Shown: positions 32,036 to 41,342 of the stretch, one piece after another
How the letters are laid out: the number at the start of each line of letters is the position of its first letter
How positions within the stretch are numbered: position 1 is the first letter of the stretch
NCBI GenBank assembly: GCA_025612245.1
Contig: JAAXKQ010000008.1
Span: 1 to 64,000, forward strand
From: Ignavibacteria bacterium
GTDB taxonomy: Bacteria; Bacteroidota; Ignavibacteria; Ignavibacteriales; SURF-24
DNA length: 64,000 nucleotides
Direction of reading: 5' to 3'
Made by a program: the position numbers and the translations under genes
Notes under the pieces: model-generated
What the model was told of the DNA's origin: nothing
Databases searched by the model: none
What the model saw: only the letters and a program-made list of their open reading frames with translations

Positions 32036-34357
32036 CTAAAACTCTGCTGTTATTCCGATTACGGGAAAAATAGTGGAACCTCTTTCCTGTCCTTCCTGGG
32101 GCGTTACCTGTCCGGGATACGGGTCAAAATTATAGGGATTTGGACTGTTATAGACGTTCATCACCTGAAGATACGGCTTGTAGAGAATGCTTCCCCACAT
32201 GAATGATCCCGAGACGCCCAGATCCAGCCTGTGGAATTCCTTGAACCTTTCGGAATTTCTCCTGCCATCAATCAGCCCGAAAGAGTGTGAGTTTTCATTT
32301 ACTGCACGTTCGCCCCAGCCAGAACCGTCATTGGGAGGACCCAGATATTTTCCTACAGGTACCGTGTAAGGCAGCCCTGTGGAGTAAGTCCAGAACGCGT
32401 TCAGCTGCCAGGAGTTTGAAAGGGCATAGTTCATGAGGATTTTCACGTTATTTGTCCTGTCGAATGGGGCATAATAGTAATAGTTCTCATCCTTTTTTAC
32501 AGAGTGCAGGAATGAATAACCCACCCATCCTGTCAAGTCTCCTTCCTCTTTTTTTAAGAGAATGTCAAAACCCGCGGCGTAGCCTTTCTCGTATTTGATT
32601 TCCTCATCCTGCCCGTAAGAGGTTGCAAGGTTATTTCTTTTCTTGAAGTAGCCCTCCACCTCCAGGCTTGTTTTCTCAGAGAAAACGTTTGAGAGCACAA
32701 GGCCTGAGGCATAGTGGTCTGAATAAGGTATGTTATTCTTGTCTTCCGGGAAGAAAGACACCATAAAGGGGGTAAATACCGCGTCAGTTTTCCGCTCTTT
32801 TAAGGAATAAGTGTTCTGATAATACCTTCCAAAGCTTACGTGCGCCTGTAGGTTTGGAGAAAAGTTATAGCTAAAAATAAAAGAAGGCAGGAGTATAAAT
32901 GCATTTATTTTCTTCATGTAGCTACCCCTCAGGCCCGCCGTAAGCTCGCTTTTGGGGCTTAAGGTCACTTTATCCGTTATAAATGCATTTAAGTAGAATT
33001 CATCCCCGCTGTAGGAATACACATTCGGGGCAAAATCAAAGAACAGACTCTCCAGGGGATGGATATAGATGCCGTTTAAGTCTGTTTCATCTATATTCCA
33101 GTCGTAATGTATAGCCTCACGCTTTGCCTCCATTCCCATTGAAAGCGCCTGCCCCTCGGGATGGAAGTTAAAGGTGAGCCTTGCCGTAAAGTCCTCGATG
33201 TAGTTTTTGGCTGCTGTTGTGTCTGTCGTACCCGCCTGGTGGTCAAAATCAGTAAAGAAGACCTGAGTGTTTACACCCAGTGAGGCCCGGCTCAAGAAAG
33301 CCTTGAGCTCAACTGAGCTTTTGCTGCTCAAGAAACATTCATCTGAAATGTTAAAGAACAGGTTACCCCAGTTAGGCTGCTCTTTCTGGCCTACAAAAAC
33401 CCTGTCATCATCCAATTTGTAAACGTCTCTGGAATAAAATGCGCTTACGGTAAGTAGATTACTCTTGCTAATGGGATATGCATACTTTGCATAAAGGTCG
33501 TAGAAGGAGTAGGGGAAGTGACGCCCCATAATCATGCGTGTCAGGAAATCAAAATACGTCCTCCTTCCTGAAATGAGGAACTTCCCTCCCCAGAGAGGCC
33601 CGTCCAGGGCCAGCTTTACAGAGGCCAGGCCCATGGCCGCACTGCCCTTTATTCTTTCGCTGTTTCCCTGCTTTGAGTTCAGCTCCAGCACTGAGGAGAG
33701 TGCTCCACCGTAGATGACGGGGTAGTTTGACATATATAGCCTTTCATTCTGAAGTATGTCGCTATTGAACATGCTGAAGACGCCGACTAAATGGTAGGGA
33801 TTGTAAATAGGAATTCCGTCCAGGAATACGAGCGTCTCGTCGTAGTTACCTCCCCGCACAGAGATCTGTGAAGACATGTCTGCTGCCGTTGTTACTCCCG
33901 GAAGAGCCTGGAAGGCCCTGAATGCGTCGGATTCAAAGAGCTGAGGCACCTTGGACAGGTCACCCGGATGAATGCTGTATGAGTTTATAACGGGCTCTTC
34001 GGTGAAGTGTTCACCCGTTACCGTAACGCCCTCAAGTAAAATGGGCTCCGGAATGAGCCTTATTACAAGCCTGAGTTCTTTTTCATCATCAAAGTTTAGA
34101 CTTAGCCTTTTTTCCTCATAGCCTACCAGCTTTACCTTCAGCTCCATAGGCCTCGTGTCTACCTTCAGGCTGAAGAACCCGGTCTTATCCGAGGTAACTG
34201 AAAGGCTGCCTTCGAGGGATACTACTGCTCCTTCAAGCCTCTCGTTTGTTTTCTCGTCATAAATTAAGCCTTTGATTATAAATGGGTGTGTTCCATCCTG
34301 TGCATATGAGGCGCAGGATAGAATAACAAGGAATAGAAATACAGCTGCTATTCTCAT
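32036..34357 (-). CDS. TonB-dependent receptor with N-terminal CarboxypepD_reg-like domain
   Basis: 773 aa. The signal peptide (1-19) is followed by a carboxypeptidase-regulatory-like beta-sandwich (~25-110: 'GLIYDEKTNERLEGAVVSLEG', in part). Then comes a plug domain (~115-230: 'FRAFQALPGVTTAADMSSQI', 'FLDGIPIYNPYHL') and a 22-strand barrel (230-773) ending 'IGITAEF' with a terminal Phe. It takes up a large or bound substrate across the outer membrane with TonB energy. The substrate is unknown; the gene downstream encodes its lipoprotein partner, so the two form an uptake unit. It has no N-terminal signalling extension, so it is a transporter rather than a FecA-type transducer. Confidence 0.9.
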   Translation of the reverse strand: MRIAAVFLFLVILSCASYAQDGTHPFIIKGLIYDEKTNERLEGAVVSLEGSLSVTSDKTGFFSLKVDTRPMELKVKLVGYEEKRLSLNFDDEKELRLVIRLIPEPILLEGVTVTGEHFTEEPVINSYSIHPGDLSKVPQLFESDAFRAFQALPGVTTAADMSSQISVRGGNYDETLVFLDGIPIYNPYHLVGVFSMFNSDILQNERLYMSNYPVIYGGALSSVLELNSKQGNSERIKGSAAMGLASVKLALDGPLWGGKFLISGRRTYFDFLTRMIMGRHFPYSFYDLYAKYAYPISKSNLLTVSAFYSRDVYKLDDDRVFVGQKEQPNWGNLFFNISDECFLSSKSSVELKAFLSRASLGVNTQVFFTDFDHQAGTTDTTAAKNYIEDFTARLTFNFHPEGQALSMGMEAKREAIHYDWNIDETDLNGIYIHPLESLFFDFAPNVYSYSGDEFYLNAFITDKVTLSPKSELTAGLRGSYMKKINAFILLPSFIFSYNFSPNLQAHVSFGRYYQNTYSLKERKTDAVFTPFMVSFFPEDKNNIPYSDHYASGLVLSNVFSEKTSLEVEGYFKKRNNLATSYGQDEEIKYEKGYAAGFDILLKKEEGDLTGWVGYSFLHSVKKDENYYYYAPFDRTNNVKILMNYALSNSWQLNAFWTYSTGLPYTVPVGKYLGPPNDGSGWGERAVNENSHSFGLIDGRRNSERFKEFHRLDLGVSGSFMWGSILYKPYLQVMNVYNSPNPYNFDPYPGQVTPQEGQERGSTIFPVIGITAEF

Positions 34358-34761
34358 TTTGCATTTCGGTTAATAGAGGAATTTAAGTTTTATGTTATTA
34401 TTGATAGTCCGACTAAAACTTTAACCAATACAGAACGTTCAAGAAAACTTTGGCATTTATTTTAAATTCTTAACCAATAACAGCCTATAAACCCCGAACC
34501 TTACGTTCACTTCCTGCTCAGATTCCGAATGCAAATTCTTCAGATTCTAAAAAAACTATTCTTTAACCTTCTCATATTTTCCTGTGCTAATATATTGGTT
34601 TGTTTTTCAATAGGCAACCGTGCGGGAGATAAGATAACTTGATGTAAGTAAACTAAATTTTAGAATTCCGGCAAAACTTACTTAAGTAAATCCGGATAAA
34701 GAGATTTTTTTTACTTGGGAAAGCACGCATGTAATCAGAAGGAAAGGCAATACTCTTCTGG
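34358..34761. other. Upstream region of the TonB receptor and of the small ORF unit
   Basis: About 400 bp without a gene. It is AT-rich and contains a perfect 12-bp palindrome TTACTTAAGTAA (34678-34689) and TATATTGG near 34591-34598, close to a -7 box. Promoters for the receptor (minus strand) and for the plus-strand small ORF unit at 34846 should lie here. Confidence 0.4.
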
Positions 34762-34790
34762 AGACTAAACAGCTGAACTACTGGTAGTCT
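34762..34790 (+). other. Upstream hairpin of the small ORF unit
   Basis: AGACTA and TAGTCT pair around a 17-base loop that contains the palindrome CAGCTG. It lies 55 bp before the small ORF start and may be part of its leader. Confidence 0.35.
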
Positions 34791-34845
34791 TAAAAATTTG
34801 ATGCGGTTTGTTAATTACAAAAATTAAAACCCAGGAGGTATCCGT

Positions 34846-34923
34846 ATGCAGGTCATGTTCGAAATGTCAGTCTCTATGGAGAGCCTTCAAGTCGCGAAAC
34901 GCAAGGGGCAGGCTCTCCGTTAA
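34846..34923 (+). CDS. Possible 25-residue ORF with strong ribosome site (or sRNA)
   Basis: ATG to TAA encodes 25 aa beginning MQVMFEMS and ending KGQALR. AGGAGGT lies five bases before the ATG, one of the best ribosome sites in the window. The DNA also folds: GGAGAGCC (34878-34885) and GGCTCTCC (34911-34918) form a perfect 8-bp stem inside the ORF. A terminator follows at once. It may be a small protein gene, a leader peptide, a structured sRNA, or a dual-function RNA. I recognise no peptide family or riboswitch class. It is too short for the ORF track. Confidence 0.45.
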   Translation: MQVMFEMSVSMESLQVAKRKGQALR

Positions 34924-34936
34924 ACTTGCAATTTGC

Positions 34937-34957
34937 AAAGATGAATCATCTTTTTTT
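34937..34957 (+). terminator. Intrinsic terminator of the small ORF unit
   Basis: AAAGATGA and TCATCTTT form a short stem ending in seven T residues (34951-34957), on the plus strand. Its tail overlaps the stop codon of nuoN, encoded on the other strand. On the minus strand the same hairpin has no T tail, so it points to a plus-strand transcript. Confidence 0.65.
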
Positions 34958-36431
34958 ACGGCACCATTGTAATGGCTGTGCTGCTGATGCCCGAGATCAT
35001 GATCTTTATGAAATCTATTATCCCGCCCGGGAAGGTGCCGAACCATACGAGCATTATAGTTAATACTGAAAGCACAATTCCGCCTCCAACGGACAATGCG
35101 GGACTTACGGTCATAACCGGCATTCCTGCAACAACTTCCTCCTCAGGCGAGCGGTACATTACAACTACAATCTTGAGGTAATAATAAACGCTTATTGCGC
35201 TGTTTATTACAAGTATTATCACGGGCAGCCATAATGCGGTGTTTACTCCCGCGGCTGCCAGGTAGAATTTCCCCACAAATCCTGCTGTAAGGGGTATGCC
35301 CGCAAGCGACATGAGCATGGCTGTAAACGCCGTTGCAAGCAAAGGACGCCTCCAGTATAACGCCCTGTAGTCATCCAGGCTGTCGGCATCGCGCTCCTTA
35401 AACGACAAAACCGTAACAATGCCGAATGTGCCGAGCGTCGTAATAAAGTACGCAACGAGGTAAAACGTTCCCGCCTCAAGGCCCATCCTTCCGCCGGCTA
35501 AAAACGCAATAAGCAGATACCCGAGATGCGCAATTGAAGAGTAGGCGAGTATTCTTTTTACGTTGTTCTGTAAAAGGGCCAGGAAGTTTCCAATGAACAT
35601 CGAGGCAATTGCAATTACGGTAAAAAGAATCATGAGTGAATTAAACCTGTAGCCGTTTACCTCCGTAAAAAACCGGAACCATAAGGCGAACATGCCGCCT
35701 TTTGAAACCGTCGCTACAAACGCCGTAACCGGCGCCGGGGCCCCTTCGTAAACGTCCGGTGTCCACATGTGAAAAGGCGCCAGTGCAAGCTTAAAACCAA
35801 CTGCAATTACCATCAGCGCAAAGCCGGCAAGTATAAGGGGCGTATTGACTGCACCTGAATTTAAGTGCGCCCCGAGCTTTAGAAAATCCATCGTCCCCGA
35901 TTCGGCATAAACCAGCGCCATGCCGAAAAGTAAGAAAGCCGAGGATGCGGCAGCAAGTACCAGATATTTAATTCCCGCTTCAACCGACCTCTTTCTTTCA
36001 GGCAGGTAGGCAACCAGAGCATAAAGCGAAACGCTTAAGATTTCCAGGCCCATAAAAAACGATACGAAGTTCCTGCTTACAACAAGCACCAGAGAGCCGA
36101 GTGTGGCTGTTAAAAGCAGCACGTAATATTCCTCTTTTTCCTCCTCCATCTTCGAAAAATATCCGTATGAAAGGATTGCAACGGCCAGGCTTGCAAGCGT
36201 AATAAGCCCCCAGTAAAAAAGCGCATAACTGTCCACAATTACGAGTGCGCCAATCTCCCTCGGCAGTCCTCTTATGTATGCCAGTGAAATAAAGGCTCCG
36301 GCAAGCCCTAAGATGGAGAGTATAAAAGTAACCGTGTGATCGCGGTAAAACCCGATTACTAGAAGCATAACCACTGAGGCACCCGCAATGATAATTAGCG
36401 GCATCAAATAGTATAAGTCAGCTGATGTCAT
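34956..36431 (-). CDS. nuoN: NADH-quinone oxidoreductase subunit N
   Basis: 491 aa, the standard length of NuoN, an antiporter-like membrane subunit of complex I with about 14 helices. 'FMGLEILSVSLYALVAYLPE' carries the conserved Glu (E133 in E. coli numbering); 'KLALAPFHMWTPDVYEGAPA' carries conserved Lys, His and Pro residues of the half-channel. It translocates protons driven by quinone reduction. The start overlaps the nuoM stop by four bases (ATGA type), so it is translationally coupled. Last gene of the nuo operon. Confidence 0.97.
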   Translation of the reverse strand: MTSADLYYLMPLIIIAGASVVMLLVIGFYRDHTVTFILSILGLAGAFISLAYIRGLPREIGALVIVDSYALFYWGLITLASLAVAILSYGYFSKMEEEKEEYYVLLLTATLGSLVLVVSRNFVSFFMGLEILSVSLYALVAYLPERKRSVEAGIKYLVLAAASSAFLLFGMALVYAESGTMDFLKLGAHLNSGAVNTPLILAGFALMVIAVGFKLALAPFHMWTPDVYEGAPAPVTAFVATVSKGGMFALWFRFFTEVNGYRFNSLMILFTVIAIASMFIGNFLALLQNNVKRILAYSSIAHLGYLLIAFLAGGRMGLEAGTFYLVAYFITTLGTFGIVTVLSFKERDADSLDDYRALYWRRPLLATAFTAMLMSLAGIPLTAGFVGKFYLAAAGVNTALWLPVIILVINSAISVYYYLKIVVVMYRSPEEEVVAGMPVMTVSPALSVGGGIVLSVLTIMLVWFGTFPGGIIDFIKIMISGISSTAITMVP

Positions 36432-38011
36432 CTTGCGCCTCCTTTCTCATTCTTACCTGCAAACTGAACCTGACCCGCCTTATCGGGCAATAAAGTGCCT
36501 GGCTTTTCCAGCTGGCTCACGCTGCCCTTTGCGGCAGCCGTCCTTATTATGTTATTAATTGCGGGTCTTGAAGTATCAAGTACCGGGTGGGGAAATATTC
36601 CAAGCCATATAATCGACAGTATCAAAGCTCCCATAATTATCATCTCGCGCACATTAAAGTCGGGAATGTGTTTTTCCACTTTCGGTTTCCTGCCGTAGAA
36701 TACCCTTGCCATAATGCGGAGCGAGTAAATTGTTGAAGCCACAAGCCCGAGCGTGGCAATTGCCGTAATCCAGTTATTTGCCATAAAGGCTCCCGTAAGC
36801 GTCAGGAACTCGGCAATGAAATTGCCAAGCCCCGGAAGCCCCAGTGAGGCCAGCGCAAACACCAGTCCCACGGCGCCCATTCTCGGTATCTCATCCCAGA
36901 AGCCGCCCATCTTATTCAGGTCACGCGTATGGATTCTTTCATAAAGCGCTCCCACCAAGATAAAGAGGGCGCCCGTGGAAATTCCGTGGCAGAGCATCTG
37001 CATCACCACTCCCTGGAGAGCGAGCTCATTTAAGGCAAACGCACCCAGCATTACAAAACCCATGTGGTTAACGCTCGTATAGGCTACAAGGCGCTTAAAG
37101 TCGGTCTGCGCAAATGCAAGTATGGCGCCGTAAATAATTCCTATTGCGCCCAGTATCATTCCCGGGATCTGAAAGTCGCGCACTGCATGGGGGAACAGGG
37201 GAATAACAAACCTGAGGATTCCGTATGCGCCTGTTTTAAGGAGCAATGCGGCCAGTACCACGCTTCCTGCCGTGGGAGCCTCAGTGTGGGCATCGGGCAG
37301 CCAGTTGTGCAGCGGCACAATTGGAAGCTTGACTACAAATGCTATGAGAAAACCGAACATGAGCCACATTTCCGCCTTTGGTGTGAATACGGTTCCAAGC
37401 AGCTGCAGGTAATCGAACGTGTAAACACCCGTATTCTTCCCGTGAATAAAGTAAAGAGCAAGTATGGCAACAAACATGAAAAGACTGCTTGCCTGCGTGA
37501 AAATGAAAAACTTGAACGACGCATAAATCCTGTTCTCATGGCCCCATATGCCGATAAGAAAATACATCGGTATTAACATTACTTCCCAGAAGAAGTAAAA
37601 CATGAACAGGTCCAGCGACAGGAAAACCCCCGTTATTCCGGCCAGAATCCACAGTAGGTTAAAATGGAAAAACCCCGCCCTGTACTCAATTTCTGTCCAC
37701 GAGGTAAGGACCGATAAGACCCCGATAAAAGAGGTCAGAAGTATGAGCAGGAGGCTCATTCCGTCCAAAGCCATGTGAAAACTGATGCCGAATGAGGGAA
37801 TCCAGTTCCAGCGGAAGTCCAGCAGCCACGGGGCGTTTGCCCCAAGCGTCAGGCCGCCCGAATGCTGGACCCACAGCATTATGACCAGCACAAAGTTGAT
37901 CAGCGTTGCAATAAGCGCAATCCACCTTGCCAGCATTACGTTCCATTTTGCAGCCGCCCAGGCGGCGATTCCCCCTATCATCAGAATTGCAATAAGCCAT
38001 AGTAAAATCAT
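36428..38011 (-). CDS. nuoM: NADH-quinone oxidoreductase subunit M
   Basis: 527 aa, the central antiporter-like subunit. 'FYFFWEVMLIPMYFLIGIWG' holds the conserved Glu (E144 in E. coli), and 'KLPIVPLHNWLPDAHTEAPT' is the diagnostic broken-helix region with Lys and His of the proton path. About 14 membrane helices and a C-terminal hydrophilic tail rich in Lys and Gly ('GKNEKGGAR'). It overlaps nuoL upstream and nuoN downstream by four bases each. Confidence 0.97.
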   Translation of the reverse strand: MILLWLIAILMIGGIAAWAAAKWNVMLARWIALIATLINFVLVIMLWVQHSGGLTLGANAPWLLDFRWNWIPSFGISFHMALDGMSLLLILLTSFIGVLSVLTSWTEIEYRAGFFHFNLLWILAGITGVFLSLDLFMFYFFWEVMLIPMYFLIGIWGHENRIYASFKFFIFTQASSLFMFVAILALYFIHGKNTGVYTFDYLQLLGTVFTPKAEMWLMFGFLIAFVVKLPIVPLHNWLPDAHTEAPTAGSVVLAALLLKTGAYGILRFVIPLFPHAVRDFQIPGMILGAIGIIYGAILAFAQTDFKRLVAYTSVNHMGFVMLGAFALNELALQGVVMQMLCHGISTGALFILVGALYERIHTRDLNKMGGFWDEIPRMGAVGLVFALASLGLPGLGNFIAEFLTLTGAFMANNWITAIATLGLVASTIYSLRIMARVFYGRKPKVEKHIPDFNVREMIIMGALILSIIWLGIFPHPVLDTSRPAINNIIRTAAAKGSVSQLEKPGTLLPDKAGQVQFAGKNEKGGAR

Positions 38012-39900
38012 AAGAACACCGCAATTGTTAGAGTGATTATAGCCCCAAGGGCTATTCCCATTGCATACCAGCGAAGACGCCCGGACTGTGTAAAGCTGAA
38101 GGCACGGTTAAACATACGGTTAACCCACGCGATAAATGTATATATCAGGTCTATAAAATCGCTCTTGTTTACTTCGGCTATCCAGACTATGGGGTTAACA
38201 AAGAGCGTGTCGTAGAGCCAGTCAAAACCCCAGCCCTTTTTCCAGAAGGCATGAAGCCTGCTTCCGAATGCGGACCTCCTGAGAGCCGTAACCCTTTCGG
38301 GATTTTTGTAATAAAGCATATAAGCTATAAATATGCCGAGAATGGCCGTTACTGCTGCCGTAAGCTGCAGTATCAGCTCTGTTGAAATACCCCCTTCAGC
38401 CACCTGATTGCCGGGAAGTATGGTCTGCATAAAATCCGAGAAAAGCGTCAGGTGCCCGAGCGTATGAGGAAGCTCAACAAAGCCTCCAAATGTAGAGAGC
38501 ACGGCAAGAACAACAAGCGGCATTTCCATAATCCACGTCGGCTTGTGATGCAGGTGTGTCTTGGCCTCACCAAAGAAGGTTAACAGCACCATCCTTGTCG
38601 TGTACAGTGCTGTAATCAGCGCTCCTAATAAACCCGCGGCATAAAGCCAGCGGTTTGCCCTTTCCCCGTCAAATGCATAAAAAAGAATTAAATCCTTGCT
38701 GTAGAAGCCTCCCGTAACAAGGGGCAATGCGGCCAATGAGGCCGAACCGATAAGGAAAGTCCAGAAAGTTACAGGGATCATTTTCCTCACGCCGCCCATC
38801 TTAAACATATTCTGCTCATGGTGAAGAGCCAGTATTACAACACCTGCGCCAAGAAAGAGGAGAGCCTTAAAGAATGCGTGGATCATAAAATGAAATACCG
38901 CAGCCGACCAGGCGCCTACACCGAGTGCCAGGAACATGTAGCCTATCTGGCTTATGGTTGAATATGCAAGCACTCTTTTTATGTCGTGCTGCGTCAGTGC
39001 ACTGAAGCCCGCAAGGAGCAGTGTCAGTGCGCCTATTACTCCGACAATTGTGAGCACTACGGGCGCCAGCGTAAATATTACGTGCATCCGTGCAATCAGG
39101 TAAACACCTGCCGTTACCATCGTTGCAGCGTGTATCAGGGCACTCACGGGAGTCGGGCCCGCCATGGCGTCCGGCAGCCAGGTCTGCAGCGGAAGCTGCG
39201 CCGATTTTCCAACCGCGCCGCCTAAGAGCAGCGCTGCAGCCAGTACGGGCATGGAGGAACCCACGGGCCAGTTAAGAGGCGCTACCTCAAGAAGCCTTCC
39301 GATGTTTAGAGAGCCAAGCTCGGTAAATAAAATAAAAAGCCCTATTGCCATCGCCGTGTCGCCGACACGTGTTACAATGAAAGCTTTCCTGGCGGCATAA
39401 CCGTTTGCAGGATCTTTGTACCAGAAGCCGATTAAAAGATAGCTGCAAAGGCCTACTCCTTCCCAGCCCAGGTAGAGAAGAACCAGGTTGTCCCCTAGGA
39501 CCAGCATCAGCATTGAACCCACGAAAAGGTTCATATAGGCAAAGAACCTTGAGTAGCCTTCTTCACCTTCCATGTACTCAACCGAGTAAAGGTGTATCAG
39601 GAATCCCACAAATGTTATTACAAAAATAAATGTCAGTGAAACCGCGTCCAGCCTTAAGGCTATGCCGGGGTTAAGTCCCGCCACGTTAAACCATTCCCAG
39701 AGAGTCTGGATATAAACCCTTCCGGCAGGCGGCGAGGATATAAAGTTTATTCCTATAAAAACCGTAAGCAGTGCGCTTAAGCCAATTGATGCCACGCCGA
39801 TGGCAGCAGCTGTCTTGCCGGGCATCCTGCTTCCGATAAGTGCAAGGATGAGAAAGCCCAGAAAAGGCAAGGCCGGAACGATCCACAATAATTCAAGCAT
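38008..39900 (-). CDS. nuoL: NADH-quinone oxidoreductase subunit L
   Basis: 630 aa, the distal antiporter-like subunit with the long C-terminal lateral helix. 'LYLGWEGVGLCSYLLIGFWY' (conserved Glu, E144 in E. coli), 'SAQLPLQTWLPDAMAGPTPVS' (in part) and 'LIHAATMVTAGVYLIAR' are diagnostic. After the core 14 helices, residues ~510-630 have the amphipathic connecting helix and terminal helix seen in NuoL. It translocates protons at the far end of the membrane arm. Single-base spacing from nuoK. Confidence 0.97.
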   Translation of the reverse strand: MLELLWIVPALPFLGFLILALIGSRMPGKTAAAIGVASIGLSALLTVFIGINFISSPPAGRVYIQTLWEWFNVAGLNPGIALRLDAVSLTFIFVITFVGFLIHLYSVEYMEGEEGYSRFFAYMNLFVGSMLMLVLGDNLVLLYLGWEGVGLCSYLLIGFWYKDPANGYAARKAFIVTRVGDTAMAIGLFILFTELGSLNIGRLLEVAPLNWPVGSSMPVLAAALLLGGAVGKSAQLPLQTWLPDAMAGPTPVSALIHAATMVTAGVYLIARMHVIFTLAPVVLTIVGVIGALTLLLAGFSALTQHDIKRVLAYSTISQIGYMFLALGVGAWSAAVFHFMIHAFFKALLFLGAGVVILALHHEQNMFKMGGVRKMIPVTFWTFLIGSASLAALPLVTGGFYSKDLILFYAFDGERANRWLYAAGLLGALITALYTTRMVLLTFFGEAKTHLHHKPTWIMEMPLVVLAVLSTFGGFVELPHTLGHLTLFSDFMQTILPGNQVAEGGISTELILQLTAAVTAILGIFIAYMLYYKNPERVTALRRSAFGSRLHAFWKKGWGFDWLYDTLFVNPIVWIAEVNKSDFIDLIYTFIAWVNRMFNRAFSFTQSGRLRWYAMGIALGAIITLTIAVFL

Positions 39901-39901
39901 A

Positions 39902-40210
39902 TCAACCTCTCATATTATTGGCGGCATCTGCATCCAGTGTCTTAAAGTCGCGGAATATCTGAAGAATCAGCGCCAGGCCTACCGAAACCTCGGCAGCCGC
40001 CATTGCCAGAATAAAGATAAACATCACCTGGCCGTCGGCCTGCACCCAGCGTGAGCCCGCGAAAATAAAAGCCAGACCCGCGGCATTCAGCATTACTTCC
40101 AGCGAAAGGAGTATGAATACAATGTTGCGCCTGACCAGAACGCCTATAAATCCCAGTATGAAGAGTATGCCCGCAAGGACGAGTCCGCTTTCCATAGGAA
40201 CAGTGTTCAT
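39902..40210 (-). CDS. nuoK: NADH-quinone oxidoreductase subunit K
   Basis: 102 aa with three membrane helices. Two conserved Glu residues needed for proton transfer are visible: '[13 protein letters not shown]' (E36 in E. coli) and '[12 protein letters not shown]' (E72 in E. coli). The start overlaps the end of nuoJ by four bases. Related to MrpC antiporter subunits. Confidence 0.96.
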   Translation of the reverse strand: MNTVPMESGLVLAGILFILGFIGVLVRRNIVFILLSLEVMLNAAGLAFIFAGSRWVQADGQVMFIFILAMAAAEVSVGLALILQIFRDFKTLDADAANNMRG

Positions 40211-40734
40211 TGAAGCTCCTTATGTAAATATCTGTGCAAAAACACGTTTTTGTACCTCCCCAGGTGATAAGCCCCTACTATTCCCGCCATAAGAAGTATT
40301 GCGGCAAGTTCAACTCCCAGTATATACGGCCCGTAGAGGGCTATTCCAACCTGTCTTGGTGCAACAGACTGTGTTAAAATATCCTGCCTTGCATTCGTAA
40401 ACAAAATGTACACGAGCTCAATTATCAGTATGGCCGAAAGTATCCCCGGACCTATCCAGCCCGCGGGACTAAGCCAGCGGCTTTCCTGCTCGGCTGAAGC
40501 CGGGCCAAGATTCAGCATCATTACAACAAAAACAAACAGCACCATGATGGCCCCGGCATAAACAATTACCTCAAGCGCTGCTACAAAGGCCGCCCCCAGT
40601 ATGAAGAAAATTACCGCAACCGAAAGCAGGGAAACTACCATGTATAAAAGAGCGTGCACCGCATTTAAGCGCGTTATAACCATTGCTGTCGATATTACCG
40701 CAACCAGGGCGGCAATGTAGAATACTATTGTCAT
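40207..40734 (-). CDS. nuoJ: NADH-quinone oxidoreductase subunit J
   Basis: 175 aa with five membrane helices. '[24 protein letters not shown]' (in part) is the pi-bulge helix region typical of NuoJ/ND6 that links the quinone site to proton movement. A 50-bp gap separates it from nuoI upstream, one of the larger gaps in the operon. Confidence 0.95.
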   Translation of the reverse strand: MTIVFYIAALVAVISTAMVITRLNAVHALLYMVVSLLSVAVIFFILGAAFVAALEVIVYAGAIMVLFVFVVMMLNLGPASAEQESRWLSPAGWIGPGILSAILIIELVYILFTNARQDILTQSVAPRQVGIALYGPYILGVELAAILLMAGIVGAYHLGRYKNVFLHRYLHKELQ

Positions 40735-40784
40735 TTTATTTTCCTGCAGTATTTACCGGTTCACCATTTTACCCAAAGGCCCTC

Positions 40785-41306
40785 TTATTTATCGGGCCTG
40801 ATACTTCTTACATCCACAGGCGGAAGATCTTCAATTCCTTCTCCCTTGTCCTTACCCCCAATTGCAAGGCCCGAGACACGGTAGAAGTTGTAGCCGTGGT
40901 ATTTGCCCTCTCCGCTGATTAAAAGATCCTCTTTTTCATAAACCATGTTCTCCCTGTGAAATTCACTCATTTCATAGTCGGGAGTAAGCTGTATTGAATA
41001 CGTAGGGCATGCCTCCTCGCAGTAGCCGCAGAATATGCAGCGCGAAAAGTTGATCCTGAAGAATTCCGGGTACCTGCGCCCAGTCTCATCCTGAGTTGCC
41101 TGAAGCGAGATGCAGCCTACCGGGCATGCAACCTGGCACAGATAGCAGGCAACGCACCTTTCCTGCCCGTCCGGATCGCGCGAGAGAATTATTCTGCCGC
41201 GCCACCTCGGGGGAAGATATATCTTTTCCTCGGGATACTGTATTGTCTCCCTTTTATGGAACATGTGCAAAAATGCTATCCAGATACTTCTTAGATTACT
41301 GAACAT
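40785..41306 (-). CDS. nuoI: NADH-quinone oxidoreductase subunit I
   Basis: 173 aa. Two ferredoxin-type 4Fe-4S sites carry clusters N6a and N6b: '[16 protein letters not shown]' and '[17 protein letters not shown]'. The N-terminal part with a basic '[19 protein letters not shown]' block is usual. It passes electrons from NuoG to NuoB. Separated from nuoH by 36 bp. Confidence 0.96.
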   Translation of the reverse strand: MFSNLRSIWIAFLHMFHKRETIQYPEEKIYLPPRWRGRIILSRDPDGQERCVACYLCQVACPVGCISLQATQDETGRRYPEFFRINFSRCIFCGYCEEACPTYSIQLTPDYEMSEFHRENMVYEKEDLLISGEGKYHGYNFYRVSGLAIGGKDKGEGIEDLPPVDVRSIRPDK

Positions 41307-41342
41307 CAGACGTACCTTTCAGATTATTTTTTATTCTCAAAA

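Noticed and set aside
34846-34957. Known riboswitch class (c-di-GMP-I, cobalamin, TPP, fluoride) for the small ORF unit
   Set aside because: The core sequences of these classes are not present; only generic stems are seen, so no class is claimed.
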